DNA of 64,000 bases from Heyndrickxia vini. GTDB lineage: Bacteria; Bacillota; Bacilli; Bacillales; Bacillaceae_C. Position numbers and translations under genes: made by a program. Location of the stretch: positions 3,960,001 through 4,024,000 of the forward strand of contig NZ_CP065425.1 of the NCBI RefSeq assembly GCF_016772275.1. The letters run 5' to 3'. Below, one piece after another: positions 18,541 through 27,037 of the stretch (positions within the stretch are counted from its first letter, which is position 1; every line of letters begins with the position of its first letter). Below the pieces are notes generated by a model. The model was not told the DNA's origin and ran no database searches. It saw only the letters and a list, made by a program, of their open reading frames with translations.

Positions 18541-19725
18541 TTGAAAAGGCAACAAAAAGTAACGGATAAAATTGATTGGACTTTAGTACTTATCTTGTTC
18601 TTATTTTTAATTATTAGTTGCATCTCCATCTCAAGTGCACAAACATCTGCGCAATATAAAGGAAATTTTGTTCTTCAACAAGGAATATGGTATGTTATTG
18701 GCTTTATAATTATCGGGATGGCGCTTGTATTAGACCCTAGCCAGTATCGAAAACTTTCCTTTTATTTTTACGGATTTGGAGTGCTCTTATTAGCGGGATT
18801 ACTCGTTGCACCGCATTGTATCGATACAGGCTGCTTAGTTCCTAAAAGAAATGGCGCTACGAGTTGGTACGTTTTGCCGGGTTTAGGCCAAATTCAGCCA
18901 TCTGAGTTCATGAAAACATTCCTAATTCTCGCGGTAAGTAATATAATTGCCTCCCATAATGAAAAAGTGACCGTAAAAACAACGAAAACCGATCTGATTC
19001 TATTGGTAAAAGTCGGTTTAATTACCGCTTTGCCACTCGGTTTAATTATGCTTCAACCCGATCTAGGTACAGGTTTAGTTTTTATTGCTATCGTTGCCGG
19101 TTTAGTTCTTATTTCGGGAATTACTTGGAAAATCATCGTCCCTTTATATTCCTCCATAATAGGAATTGGCGGAACCATATTATATTTTGTTATATGGGCA
19201 CCTGACATCCTTGTCAAATATCTACCTATTAAAGCATATCAATTCGATCGTATTTATGCTTGGCTCTACCCCGAAAACTACCCTGAAGAAAGCTGGCATC
19301 TCTTGCTCTCAATTAGCGCCATCGGTTCAGGTGAAATATCAGGTAAAGGCTTTTTTAACAAAGAAGTTTATTTACCTGAACGACATACAGATTTTATTTT
19401 TAGTGTAATTGGAGAAGAATACGGATTTATTGGTGCGAGTATTGTCATTTGTTTATACTTTTTCTTAATTTACCATTTGACGAAAACAGCCATTTTTACA
19501 AAAAGCCCATTTAACTCTTATGTTTGCGCTGGCATTATTTGTATGATAACTTTTCATGTGTTTCAGAACATTGGAATGACAATCCAGGTACTTCCAATTA
19601 CAGGAATACCACTTCCATTTATCAGTTATGGCGGGAGCTCATTAATGGGAAATATGTTAGCCTTAGGTTTAATATTTAGCATCCGATTTTACCATAAGGA
19701 ATACATGTTTTCTTCGGAAAATTAA
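18541..19725 (+). CDS. FtsW/RodA/SpoVE family glycan polymerase, RodA-like
   Basis: 394 residues with about ten membrane helices; SEDS-family peptidoglycan glycosyltransferase acting on lipid II. Family marks: GQIQPSEFMK, QPDLGTGLVF, the catalytic-loop region around EESWHLLLSISAIGSGEISGKG-like text (about 250-275), and GIPLPFISYGGSSL near the C-terminus. TTG start follows TTAGGTG at 7 bases. It may be RodA or an accessory paralogue, since no partner PBP gene is adjacent. Confidence 0.87.
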   Translation: MKRQQKVTDKIDWTLVLILFLFLIISCISISSAQTSAQYKGNFVLQQGIWYVIGFIIIGMALVLDPSQYRKLSFYFYGFGVLLLAGLLVAPHCIDTGCLVPKRNGATSWYVLPGLGQIQPSEFMKTFLILAVSNIIASHNEKVTVKTTKTDLILLVKVGLITALPLGLIMLQPDLGTGLVFIAIVAGLVLISGITWKIIVPLYSSIIGIGGTILYFVIWAPDILVKYLPIKAYQFDRIYAWLYPENYPEESWHLLLSISAIGSGEISGKGFFNKEVYLPERHTDFIFSVIGEEYGFIGASIVICLYFFLIYHLTKTAIFTKSPFNSYVCAGIICMITFHVFQNIGMTIQVLPITGIPLPFISYGGSSLMGNMLALGLIFSIRFYHKEYMFSSEN

Positions 19726-19815
19726 TGAATCGATTCTCATGAGAAATTCGAATGTCTATTATTAAATATAGAGCATAGTGTACAATATAACTCCATAAAT
19801 TATGTTAAAGAACGA

Positions 19816-19876
19816 TGAAACGCGTGGTGCACCCTGTTATACAGCGGAGAAATACCTTATTAAAAGTATCACGTTT
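19816..19876 (+). other. Possible folded RNA or DNA element upstream of the merR-like gene
   Basis: AAACGcGTG near 19818 can pair with CACGTTT near 19870-19876, enclosing CTGT-TAT-ACAG and ATAC-loop-GTAT hairpins, a three-way-junction-like layout. It lies just upstream of, and overlaps the -35 of, the promoter at 19875. It matches no riboswitch class I know. Confidence 0.25.
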
Positions 19877-19903
19877 GACTGTACGGTTTATTTTTTTTAT
19901 AAT
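19875..19903 (+). promoter_or_regulatory. Sigma-A promoter for merR-like gene and second MpfA-like gene
   Basis: TTGACT (19875-19880), 17 bases, TATAAT (19898-19903), a near-perfect vegetative promoter 38 bases upstream of the GTG start. Confidence 0.85.
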
Positions 19904-19941
19904 ATGTTTAACATTTTATTAAGGGGTGATCGGATGGGGCT

Positions 19942-20352
19942 GTGTACCGTATTGGTGAATTAGCATCTTTGGCGAATGTTTCAAAAAGAACGATAGATTA
20001 CTATACTAGTATTGGCTTATTGAAAGCGAGTCGCTCAAAGTCTAATTATCGAATATATGAAACAGACGCAATAGATGACTTGAAATTTATTGAAGACTGT
20101 AAAAAGCTGTCCCTGCCTCTTGATACAATTCGTGAAAAATTAGAAATCAAAAAAAGTACTACATTAGATGAAAAGTTACTTTTACAGCGGGTTGATTTTG
20201 TCCATCATCAATTAAAACAATTAAATAATGAGCTATCTGATTTAATTTTTGCGATTGAAAAACTAAATCAAGAAGAAAAGGAAGCATTTTACCAAAAGTT
20301 AATTTCAGAAAGTACTTGTTTAGTAAACTCTTTAAATTTAATAACAAAATAG
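19942..20352 (+). CDS. MerR family transcriptional regulator (YhdQ-like)
   Basis: 136 residues. N-terminal winged helix-turn-helix (YRIGELASLANVSKRTIDYY, 2-21), then a coiled coil for dimerisation (about 80-120). The C-terminal SESTCLVNSL holds one cysteine only, so a copper or mercury site is not evident. GTG start at 19942. In B. subtilis the MerR gene yhdQ lies next to yhdP (mpfA), and here the regulator directly precedes an MpfA-like gene. Its stop codon forms part of the structure that controls that gene. Confidence 0.87.
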   Translation: MYRIGELASLANVSKRTIDYYTSIGLLKASRSKSNYRIYETDAIDDLKFIEDCKKLSLPLDTIREKLEIKKSTTLDEKLLLQRVDFVHHQLKQLNNELSDLIFAIEKLNQEEKEAFYQKLISESTCLVNSLNLITK

Positions 20353-20399
20353 GAGGTGACTCCTATCTCGTATTGTTACGGGATAGGTAAACTTATTTG
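20350..20399 (+). promoter_or_regulatory. Alternative hairpins at the ribosome site of the second MpfA-like gene
   Basis: AGGAGGTGA (20351-20359) overlaps the merR stop. TAGGAG-GTGA-CTCCTA (20350-20365) forms a 6-bp GNRA-capped hairpin hiding it. Alternatively CCTATCTCGTA and TACGGGATAGG (20362-20387) form an 11-bp stem with one T-G pair, which exposes the ribosome site and brings it near the TTG at 20397. The two structures share 20362-20365 and exclude each other. An in-frame TAA at 20388 excludes an earlier start. Confidence 0.75.
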
Positions 20400-21752
20400 G
20401 ACGACATATTTAGGCTTGTGCTTATTTTTGTAATCATAGCACTTTCCGCATTTTTTGTTTCATCGGAATTTGCAATAGTAAAGGTAAGAAGTACGCGAAT
20501 TGATCAACTAATCGAAGAAGGGAATAAAAACGCTCTTGCAACAAAAAAGATACTTTCTAATCTAGATGAATATTTATCTACAGTACAATTAGGAATTACA
20601 ATACTTTCCCTTGTTTTAGGTTGGATAGGTGAAAAAACTGTTTCTGAGTTGCTTATGCCGGTATTTTCATTTGTGAATATAACTGGTCCATCTGTGCACG
20701 TTATCTCAACCATTCTTGCCTTTGTACTCATTACATTTGTTCACGTAGTTGTAGGTGAATTAGCACCGAAAACAGTGGCGATACAAAAGGCTGAAATGAT
20801 TAGTTTATTAACATCTCGACCGCTTATCTTTATTCATCGCATATTATACCCATTTGTATGGCTTTTAAACAGTTCTTCCCGACTTGTGACAAGGCTATTT
20901 GGTCTTAAAGTAGTCAATGAGAATGAATTAGCACATACAGAAGAGGAATTGCGGATTATTGTTTCCGAGAGCTACAAGAGCGGTGAAATTAACCAATCTG
21001 AGTTTAAATATGTAAATAAAATATTTGAATTCGATAATCGAATTGCAAAGGAAATTATGGTACCACGAACAGAAATTACATCGCTTTCAAAAGAAGATTC
21101 TTTTGAAGAATTGTTACAAACCATTCGTGAGGAACGATTTACTCGCTATCCGGTCATCGACGGTGATAAAGACCACATTATCGGAATGGTAAATGCAAAA
21201 GAATTATTAACAGATTTACTTAATGATTCTAACCGATCCAATCCAACACTCAATTCATATATCCGCCCCATTATTCGAGTCATAGATACGATACCGATTC
21301 AGGAGTTGCTTGTAATGATGCAAAAGGAACGGATTCATATGGCTGTATTGATTGACGAGTATGGCGGAACTTCCGGTCTTGTGACAGTAGAAGATATTGT
21401 TGAAGAAATTGTTGGTGAAATCCGTGATGAATTCGACATGGATGAGGTACCGCTTATTCGAAAAGTAAAAGAAAATCATTATATAATTGATTCGAAAGTT
21501 TTAGTTTCTGAAGTGAACGATCTCCTTGGCACAAGTATCAATGATGAGGATATCGATACAATTGGTGGCTGGGTCTTAACCGAAAATTATGAAGCTAAAC
21601 AGGGAGATATCATCGAATTTGAAAACTTTGATTTCACTATTAAGGAAATGGAAGACCTTCATGTAAAATATGTTGAAGTGAGAAAAAAACAAACGCAAGA
21701 TGTCACGCTAAAAAAGCAGCTCCCAATCACTAATTCAGAAGCTGCACTATAA
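20397..21752 (+). CDS. CNNM/CBS-domain membrane protein, MpfA-like (hemolysin family), copy 2
   Basis: 451 residues with the same plan as copy 1: CNNM membrane domain (about 1-175; SSEFAIVKVR, VGELAPKT), paired CBS domains (KEIMVPRTEI; MAVLIDEYGGTSGLVT) and CorC_HlyC domain (about 345-430), plus about 20 extra polar residues. Probably Mg2+ or another divalent-cation efflux, by analogy with MpfA. TTG start at 20397, the only possible one near the upstream in-frame stop. It is co-transcribed with the MerR gene, and the spacer is structured. Confidence 0.9.
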   Translation: MDDIFRLVLIFVIIALSAFFVSSEFAIVKVRSTRIDQLIEEGNKNALATKKILSNLDEYLSTVQLGITILSLVLGWIGEKTVSELLMPVFSFVNITGPSVHVISTILAFVLITFVHVVVGELAPKTVAIQKAEMISLLTSRPLIFIHRILYPFVWLLNSSSRLVTRLFGLKVVNENELAHTEEELRIIVSESYKSGEINQSEFKYVNKIFEFDNRIAKEIMVPRTEITSLSKEDSFEELLQTIREERFTRYPVIDGDKDHIIGMVNAKELLTDLLNDSNRSNPTLNSYIRPIIRVIDTIPIQELLVMMQKERIHMAVLIDEYGGTSGLVTVEDIVEEIVGEIRDEFDMDEVPLIRKVKENHYIIDSKVLVSEVNDLLGTSINDEDIDTIGGWVLTENYEAKQGDIIEFENFDFTIKEMEDLHVKYVEVRKKQTQDVTLKKQLPITNSEAAL

Positions 21753-21763
21753 TTAGAAAAAGC

Positions 21764-21788
21764 ACAAGCACTGCATAGCAGTGCTTGT
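21764..21788. terminator. Bidirectional terminator, MpfA-like gene 2 and ABC permease gene
   Basis: An 11-bp perfect stem (ACAAGCACTGC/GCAGTGCTTGT) with T-rich flanks on both sides, between convergent genes. Confidence 0.88.
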
Positions 21789-21805
21789 TTTATATTTCTT
21801 TATTA

Positions 21806-22579
21806 TTAGTGTTGTCCTAGTACACCTTTTATCATCGCTGTTTTTTCGCAGCGTTTAAATACAACAATACCAAGAATAAGATATACTACAGCGTTAGCAA
21901 CTAGTGATGTATAGTCGCCGATTGAAAAATTCATTAAACTTGAGTGGTGAATCATAATTCCTCTAGCCATATCCACCCCTTTTACTACAGGCAAAATCGT
22001 TAAATAAGGCATAGTTGAAAGCGGAGCAAAGGTCAGTCCCATTAATATAAACTGAAAAATCTGCAGGAAGGAACCAATCTGTTTAAAAATAATCGCTAAT
22101 CCCGCAATCATGAAGCTTACACCGACCATACTTATCAATGTAAATATCAAAATTGGAAGAATAGACAGAACATCTACATTTAGCCAGGTATTTGTTGTTA
22201 CCATCGATAAGTATAATAGAATGACAATCATGATAAGTTGAAGAATAGTTGAAGAGATGATTCGAGCAAGTAGAATTTTCCATGCCCCCATTGGTGACAT
22301 ATACATTTGCTCTAGTGTACCCAGTTGGGCTTCATTCATAATACTCCATCCAATCCCTTGCATCACCATCATAGCCAAGAACCAAAACAAATAATTCACA
22401 ATTGTATTTTGTACATTAACCTCAACAGTGGATGGGTCGCCGACAATTTGAATGCCAAAAAACAGAAATAAAAAAATGGCGTAAAACGTGATAAGTTCAC
22501 TAATTGTGTTCGGTAAGTACCTTTTTAAATAAATATATTCTCTTCGGAAGTTTGCCCTAAACAGATACAGCCACTTCAT
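21806..22579 (-). CDS. ABC-2 type transporter permease
   Basis: 257 residues with six predicted membrane helices and an early amphipathic N-terminus (LFRANFRREY). Member of the ABC-2 exporter family (YadH/drug or lipid exporters). It overlaps the ATPase gene upstream by 23 bases, so both belong to one exporter. The substrate cannot be told from sequence. Confidence 0.88.
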   Translation of the reverse strand: MKWLYLFRANFRREYIYLKRYLPNTISELITFYAIFLFLFFGIQIVGDPSTVEVNVQNTIVNYLFWFLAMMVMQGIGWSIMNEAQLGTLEQMYMSPMGAWKILLARIISSTILQLIMIVILLYLSMVTTNTWLNVDVLSILPILIFTLISMVGVSFMIAGLAIIFKQIGSFLQIFQFILMGLTFAPLSTMPYLTILPVVKGVDMARGIMIHHSSLMNFSIGDYTSLVANAVVYLILGIVVFKRCEKTAMIKGVLGQH

Positions 22580-23543
22580 GCACCATTTCCCCCTTAACTA
22601 TTTTCATAAAGACTTGCTCAAAGTCAATAATGGAACGATCTACTTTTTCAATGACTATATTTTCTTCCTTAAACAGTTCAATAACTTTATAAAAGTCATC
22701 ACTGTGTTGAATTGTTACTGTCACAATCGATTGTCCGGAATTATTTGTTTCTGAATGTACAATAAAATGCTCCCCTATTTCTTCAAGGAATTGATGGGAC
22801 ACTATAGTTCCCAGTGTAAAGGTGTATGCCTTTGTATCAAAAAGTGAAAGCAAGTTGCTCACACTATCATCCGTAACAATTCTTCCTTCGTTTATAATTA
22901 CGACCCGCTCACATATTTCTTGAACGACAGGCATATCATGCGAGCTTAACAAAATGGTTTTATTATATTCTTTCGCCACTTCTTTTAGTAAGTTTCTAAT
23001 TTCATAGCTTATTTCCACATCTAGTCCTAATGTCGGTTCATCAAGGAAAATAATCTCTGTATCAGCAAGGATTGCAATTGCAATTGAGAGTTTTTGTTGC
23101 ATTCCCCTTGATAACGAATTCACTAATTCATTTGCCTTTTGTGTCAAATTTAGCCGTTCGAGAAGCTCATCGACTTTATCTGATATTTCCTTTTTCGACA
23201 ATCCTCGATTTCCTGAGAAATATTCCATGTTTTCTCGCACCGTCATTCGCCAATAAAGATTCCTATTTCCTTCTAATACTGCGGAAATATGTCGAAGTGC
23301 TTTTAGCCTATGTTTCACCATATCGATTCCATTAATCGTCACCGTTCCTTCATTTGGTAACAAAAGACCGCACATCATTATTTTAATCGTCGTTGTTTTT
23401 CCTGCTCCATTTGGCCCAAGCAAACCGATAACTTCCCCTTTTTTTACTTGTAGTGAAATCCCCTTTACTGCTTCAATTACTTCATTTGATTTTCTCTTTT
23501 TATAACTCTTTTTTAAATGTTGAATGTCAATGACAAATTCCAT
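22557..23543 (-). CDS. ABC transporter ATP-binding protein
   Basis: 328 residues. Walker A GPNGAGKTTT (about 43-52), signature SLSRGMQQKLSIA, Walker B IIFLDEPTLGLD, and H-loop LLSSHD are all intact; the extra C-terminal domain (about 230-320) is typical of ABC-2 exporter ATPases of the NatA/CcmA type. Start ATG at 23543. Operon with the overlapping permease gene. Confidence 0.92.
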   Translation of the reverse strand: MEFVIDIQHLKKSYKKRKSNEVIEAVKGISLQVKKGEVIGLLGPNGAGKTTTIKIMMCGLLLPNEGTVTINGIDMVKHRLKALRHISAVLEGNRNLYWRMTVRENMEYFSGNRGLSKKEISDKVDELLERLNLTQKANELVNSLSRGMQQKLSIAIAILADTEIIFLDEPTLGLDVEISYEIRNLLKEVAKEYNKTILLSSHDMPVVQEICERVVIINEGRIVTDDSVSNLLSLFDTKAYTFTLGTIVSHQFLEEIGEHFIVHSETNNSGQSIVTVTIQHSDDFYKVIELFKEENIVIEKVDRSIIDFEQVFMKIVKGEMVHEVAVSV

Positions 23544-23671
23544 ACGTACACCCCTAATCGCAATTTTCTGTATTTATTATACAATATTCTCACCCATTGT
23601 TTTCCACCTTAAGACTGATTTTATATTGGTCTACGAATCGTCTTAAATGGCATCATAAGAAATTGGCAAAA

Positions 23672-23704
23672 AAAATAAGCCCGATAAATGAACGGACTTA
23701 TTTT
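23672..23704 (-). terminator. Terminator after the 49-residue small ORF
   Basis: Minus-strand 12-base stem with one mismatch (AAAATAAGTCCG/CGGGCTTATTTT) followed by further T residues; eight T in all. Confidence 0.8.
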
Positions 23705-23722
23705 ATAATATGAATTGTGATT

Positions 23723-23773
23723 CAGCGTCAGTGCCTAGACCCTCAAGGTATGAACAAGGCGCCTACGCTTTTC
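23723..23773 (-). repeat. Dispersed hairpin repeat, copy 1
   Basis: Minus strand begins GAAAAGCGTAGGCGCCTTG and ends GGTCTAGGCACTGACGCTG, the two ends of the repeat best seen at 42701-42822. It lies 2 bases after a small ORF stop and before its terminator. Confidence 0.7.
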
Positions 23774-23775
23774 TA

Positions 23776-23925
23776 TTAGTGATGTAGTTTCGGATATTTT
23801 GGGATGTTTTTTACGTCTTCTAATACTTTGAAGATTTCTAGTCGGGATTTTGTTTTTGATAGTTTTACCCCAATTTCCGCAAAGTTAGTAATTACCTTCT
23901 TCAGTTTATCATGATCTCTTTTCAA
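23776..23925 (-). CDS. Small basic protein, 49 residues, unknown
   Basis: An open frame of 49 codons with TTG start preceded by AGAGGTGATC at 4-5 bases, a good ribosome site. The product begins MKRDHDKLKKVI and ends PKYPKLHH, is rich in Lys and predicted largely helical (residues 3-40). Support comes from the ribosome site and a terminator 70 bases downstream. I do not recognise the family. It sits between the ABC and MFS exporter genes. Confidence 0.6.
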   Translation of the reverse strand: MKRDHDKLKKVITNFAEIGVKLSKTKSRLEIFKVLEDVKNIPKYPKLHH

Positions 23926-24034
23926 GGAAGATCACCTCTTCGAATTTAACATCTTTTATTATTTTACCCTAAACTAGTAATGATGTATATTGATTTCAAA
24001 AAATTTTAACACTTTGTTCACTTTTCTAGACTAA

Positions 24035-25555
24035 TTAGGATGAAGATTCCATTCTAGTTTCTTTCTTTACCACCATTTTCTCTTTACTCATTACAAAGAT
24101 AAATAAAAATGCTAATCCTGCTGGAACCAACCCCCACATAAATGTATGAGCAATGGATGAGGATAAAGCAGTTGTGATTTTTTCTAAAATTTCTGTTGGA
24201 ATATGTGTACGTGCCTGCTCATTTAGAAGTGCATTCGGATCGATGGCTGCTCCTTTTGGCATTTGGCCCAACCCAGAAAATATATTATCCATTTTATTGG
24301 CAAATATATTTTTTTGAATCATTCCAAAGATTGTGATTCCTATCGTCATTCCTAAAGAACGAATAAAATTACTTGTTGATGTTGCCGAGCCCCGTTGCTC
24401 CATCCCAAAGTTATGGATTGCTGCCATTTGAAGTACTGAAAAGGAGAAACCTACACCAAGGCCGGTAATAATCATATAAATAGTAAGCACGAATCGTTTT
24501 GTTTCAGGAGTGATTGTTGTAAGTAAAAACATCCCAACTATAGTGATTACTCCTGAAATAAACATGATGCTACGATAACTTAGTTTCGTTGTCAAAAATC
24601 CACCTAATTGTGCAGTTATAACCGACCCTAGCATCATTGGTAGTAAGATTAATCCGGAGTTTGTTGCACTACCTCCGTATACCCCTTGAATAAACATCGG
24701 AATAAATAGTGTAGCAGTCATGAATGCTGCTCCATAAAATAGTGCTACTAGTGTACTACCCGCAAATAGACGCTGTTTAAACATTGGAAATGAAATAATA
24801 GGCTCCGAAACTCTTTTTTCAACCAAAATGAAGATAATTGACAAAACAACAAAACTAGCAAATAGACTGATGATTGTCGTTGAATCCCAAGCATACTTCT
24901 TCCCGCCCAATTCTAAAGCAAACATAAGGCAAACGACTGCACCAACTAGTGTGATAGCACCCCACCAATCAATTTTCTGTTTCACATGCTGTTTTGATTC
25001 ATGATAGAACAATGTAACAAATACAAGTGCAAGAATGCCTAATGGTAGATTAATTAAAAACACCCAATGCCAACTGATATAATCAGTAATATAAGCACCG
25101 ATAAGCGGGCCGAAAATACTTGATAATCCAAAAACAGCTCCAAACAATCCACCCATTTTCCCCCGATTTTCCGGTGGAAAAATATCAAAAACAATGGTAA
25201 ATGCGATTGGAACTAATGCTCCTCCTCCAATCCCTTGAATGGCACGATAAATACTAAGTTGAGTTATGTTTCCCGCTGTTGCACAAAGGATAGAACCAAT
25301 CATAAACAAAATTAATCCCATCATAAAAAATCTCTTTCTGCCAAACATATCTGATAATTTACCAAATATCGGCATACCAGCCATTTCAGCTACCATATAG
25401 GCGGATACCACCCAAACAAAGCTTTCTAGCCCGCCTAAATCTCCCACAATCGTGCCCATCGCAGTAACAACAATGGTATTATCCATCGATGCCATTAGTA
25501 TTCCTAACAATAGACCTGCTACCACAAATCCTATTTTACTTTTATTATCAACCAT
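24035..25555 (-). CDS. MFS multidrug efflux transporter, DHA2 (EmrB/QacA) family
   Basis: 506 residues, 14 predicted membrane helices. DHA2 marks: motif C-like LINLPLGILALVFV, early motif MDNTIVVTAMGTI (D1-type), and GKLSDMFGRKRFFMMG (motif A, about 63-78). Proton-coupled export of drugs or other amphiphiles is the family role. Start ATG follows GAGGAGAGG. Single-gene unit upstream of the small ORF. Confidence 0.92.
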   Translation of the reverse strand: MVDNKSKIGFVVAGLLLGILMASMDNTIVVTAMGTIVGDLGGLESFVWVVSAYMVAEMAGMPIFGKLSDMFGRKRFFMMGLILFMIGSILCATAGNITQLSIYRAIQGIGGGALVPIAFTIVFDIFPPENRGKMGGLFGAVFGLSSIFGPLIGAYITDYISWHWVFLINLPLGILALVFVTLFYHESKQHVKQKIDWWGAITLVGAVVCLMFALELGGKKYAWDSTTIISLFASFVVLSIIFILVEKRVSEPIISFPMFKQRLFAGSTLVALFYGAAFMTATLFIPMFIQGVYGGSATNSGLILLPMMLGSVITAQLGGFLTTKLSYRSIMFISGVITIVGMFLLTTITPETKRFVLTIYMIITGLGVGFSFSVLQMAAIHNFGMEQRGSATSTSNFIRSLGMTIGITIFGMIQKNIFANKMDNIFSGLGQMPKGAAIDPNALLNEQARTHIPTEILEKITTALSSSIAHTFMWGLVPAGLAFLFIFVMSKEKMVVKKETRMESSS

Positions 25556-25571
25556 AGATTCCTCTCCTCTA

Positions 25572-26276
25572 CTATATTTTTTTATTTTCTTTTACAGTCG
25601 ATGTCTTATGTTGCTTGAAGTTTTCTTTATATTCAACTATCCCAATTTCACATCCAGGTCCAATTTCTATTTTATTTCCGCGAACAACTTTCGCATTCGT
25701 ATATTCTAAATATATGATATCTCCCTCAATCATTTCTGTTGTCATTTTCCCAAATTGTTTGCTTAAACCAAGAAATGAAGGTTTTTTACGGATTGTAATT
25801 GATTCTCCACCAATTTCTGTTACTCTGCTTTCCCCATATTTCATGCCAATGTTAATATTCCCCGCATTTAATAGTCCGCCAATTTGAAACCCACCATCTA
25901 ATTGAAAGATTTCTACTTCACAATTCTCCTTAACAGATAGACCTCCTTTGACCTCTACTTTTTCTCCATAAAGATTCCCGTCTATTTCTCCATTTCCACG
26001 AATTAAAATATGATGACCTGATATATCACCATTAATGTCCATCGTTCCATTTATTTTTACTATATTTGATTTCAAATTTTCCTTTATATCGACGGTTCCA
26101 TAAATAATAAATGATTCAGCTTTGACGTTCCCTAATAATTCGCTATTTCCATGCGTTTTGAATTCTTGGCAATCTATATCACTGGTTACCGTTCCATCTC
26201 CTTTTATTTTTACCTTTGCATAGTGACCACCCGAATAGCTTCCTGAACCAAATATATTTAGATTCCTTCGCTCCAT
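25572..26276 (-). CDS. yhbF: Bactofilin-like polymer-forming protein (YhbF type)
   Basis: 234 residues from the ATG at 26276 (TAGGAGGAAGA upstream). Body made of short beta-helix-like repeats (IKGDG, INGTMDINGDISG, IRGNGEIDGNLYG), characteristic of bactofilins. B. subtilis yhbE-yhbF (bacEF) products form membrane-linked assemblies needed for flagellar motility. It follows a paralogue by 27 bases. The C-terminal 90 residues (GGESITIRKKP, IEGDIIYLEYT) are shared by the two. Confidence 0.85.
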   Translation of the reverse strand: MERRNLNIFGSGSYSGGHYAKVKIKGDGTVTSDIDCQEFKTHGNSELLGNVKAESFIIYGTVDIKENLKSNIVKINGTMDINGDISGHHILIRGNGEIDGNLYGEKVEVKGGLSVKENCEVEIFQLDGGFQIGGLLNAGNINIGMKYGESRVTEIGGESITIRKKPSFLGLSKQFGKMTTEMIEGDIIYLEYTNAKVVRGNKIEIGPGCEIGIVEYKENFKQHKTSTVKENKKI

Positions 26277-26303
26277 TCTTCTTCCTCCTATCCTCAAGTT
26301 GTA

Positions 26304-27023
26304 CTATAACTTAATGCATTTCTTCACATTTGAACCTTTATCTATAGAAGATTCTTCATAGTATTCAACTAAATCTATTTCACAATTGTTGCCAATCGTA
26401 ACATTGTTTCCCCGAACAATTTTTGCACGGACCCCCTCCAGATAGATATCATCGCCTTCAATAGTGTCGGTTATTAGTCGGGTAGGAAACAATGAACGGA
26501 ATAACTTTATTAATCCATATGGTTTTTGCCGAATTCTTATGGACTGACCGCCAATCTCCTTTACTTTACATTCACCGTAAAGGGCTATATCAATTTCTTC
26601 AGCGTTTAAAAGACCACCAATTGTAAACAATCCTTCTGTAACAAATTCCTCCGTCTCGCAGTCACCACCGATAATTGCCTTTCCGTTTATTTTAATTTTA
26701 TCCCCTTTCACTGTACCTCCAAGTGAGCAATGTCCGGAAATTCTAAGTGATTCATGTGAAATGTTTCCGCCTAATGAAGCATGACCATCAACCGTAATAT
26801 CCCTTGCAACAATATTGCCATTGATTTTCCCTTTACCGTTTATTCGTACGGTCTCGGCCGTCACATTGCCATTTAATGTTCCTAATCCATTGCAGTCATA
26901 CACCTTACATTCAACATCTCCATCAATTGTACCTTTACCATTTAATACAACATCTTCAAATCGACCACCATTCGATCTTCCAAAACCATTAATCACTAAA
27001 TCGTTTTTCCTACCCAACCCCAT
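26304..27023 (-). CDS. yhbE: Bactofilin-like polymer-forming protein (YhbE type)
   Basis: 239 residues from the ATG at 27023, preceded by GGAGG at 8 bases; a longer frame to 27071 would overlap yhbD and lacks a ribosome site. Beta-helix repeats such as GLGTLNGNVTAE, INGKGKINGNIVA, VDGHASLGGNISH and ISGHCSLGGTVKG run from about 15 to 150. Paralogous to the downstream gene. Probably a co-polymer with it. Confidence 0.85.
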   Translation of the reverse strand: MGLGRKNDLVINGFGRSNGGRFEDVVLNGKGTIDGDVECKVYDCNGLGTLNGNVTAETVRINGKGKINGNIVARDITVDGHASLGGNISHESLRISGHCSLGGTVKGDKIKINGKAIIGGDCETEEFVTEGLFTIGGLLNAEEIDIALYGECKVKEIGGQSIRIRQKPYGLIKLFRSLFPTRLITDTIEGDDIYLEGVRAKIVRGNNVTIGNNCEIDLVEYYEESSIDKGSNVKKCIKL

Positions 27024-27037
27024 GATCAATTCCTCCA

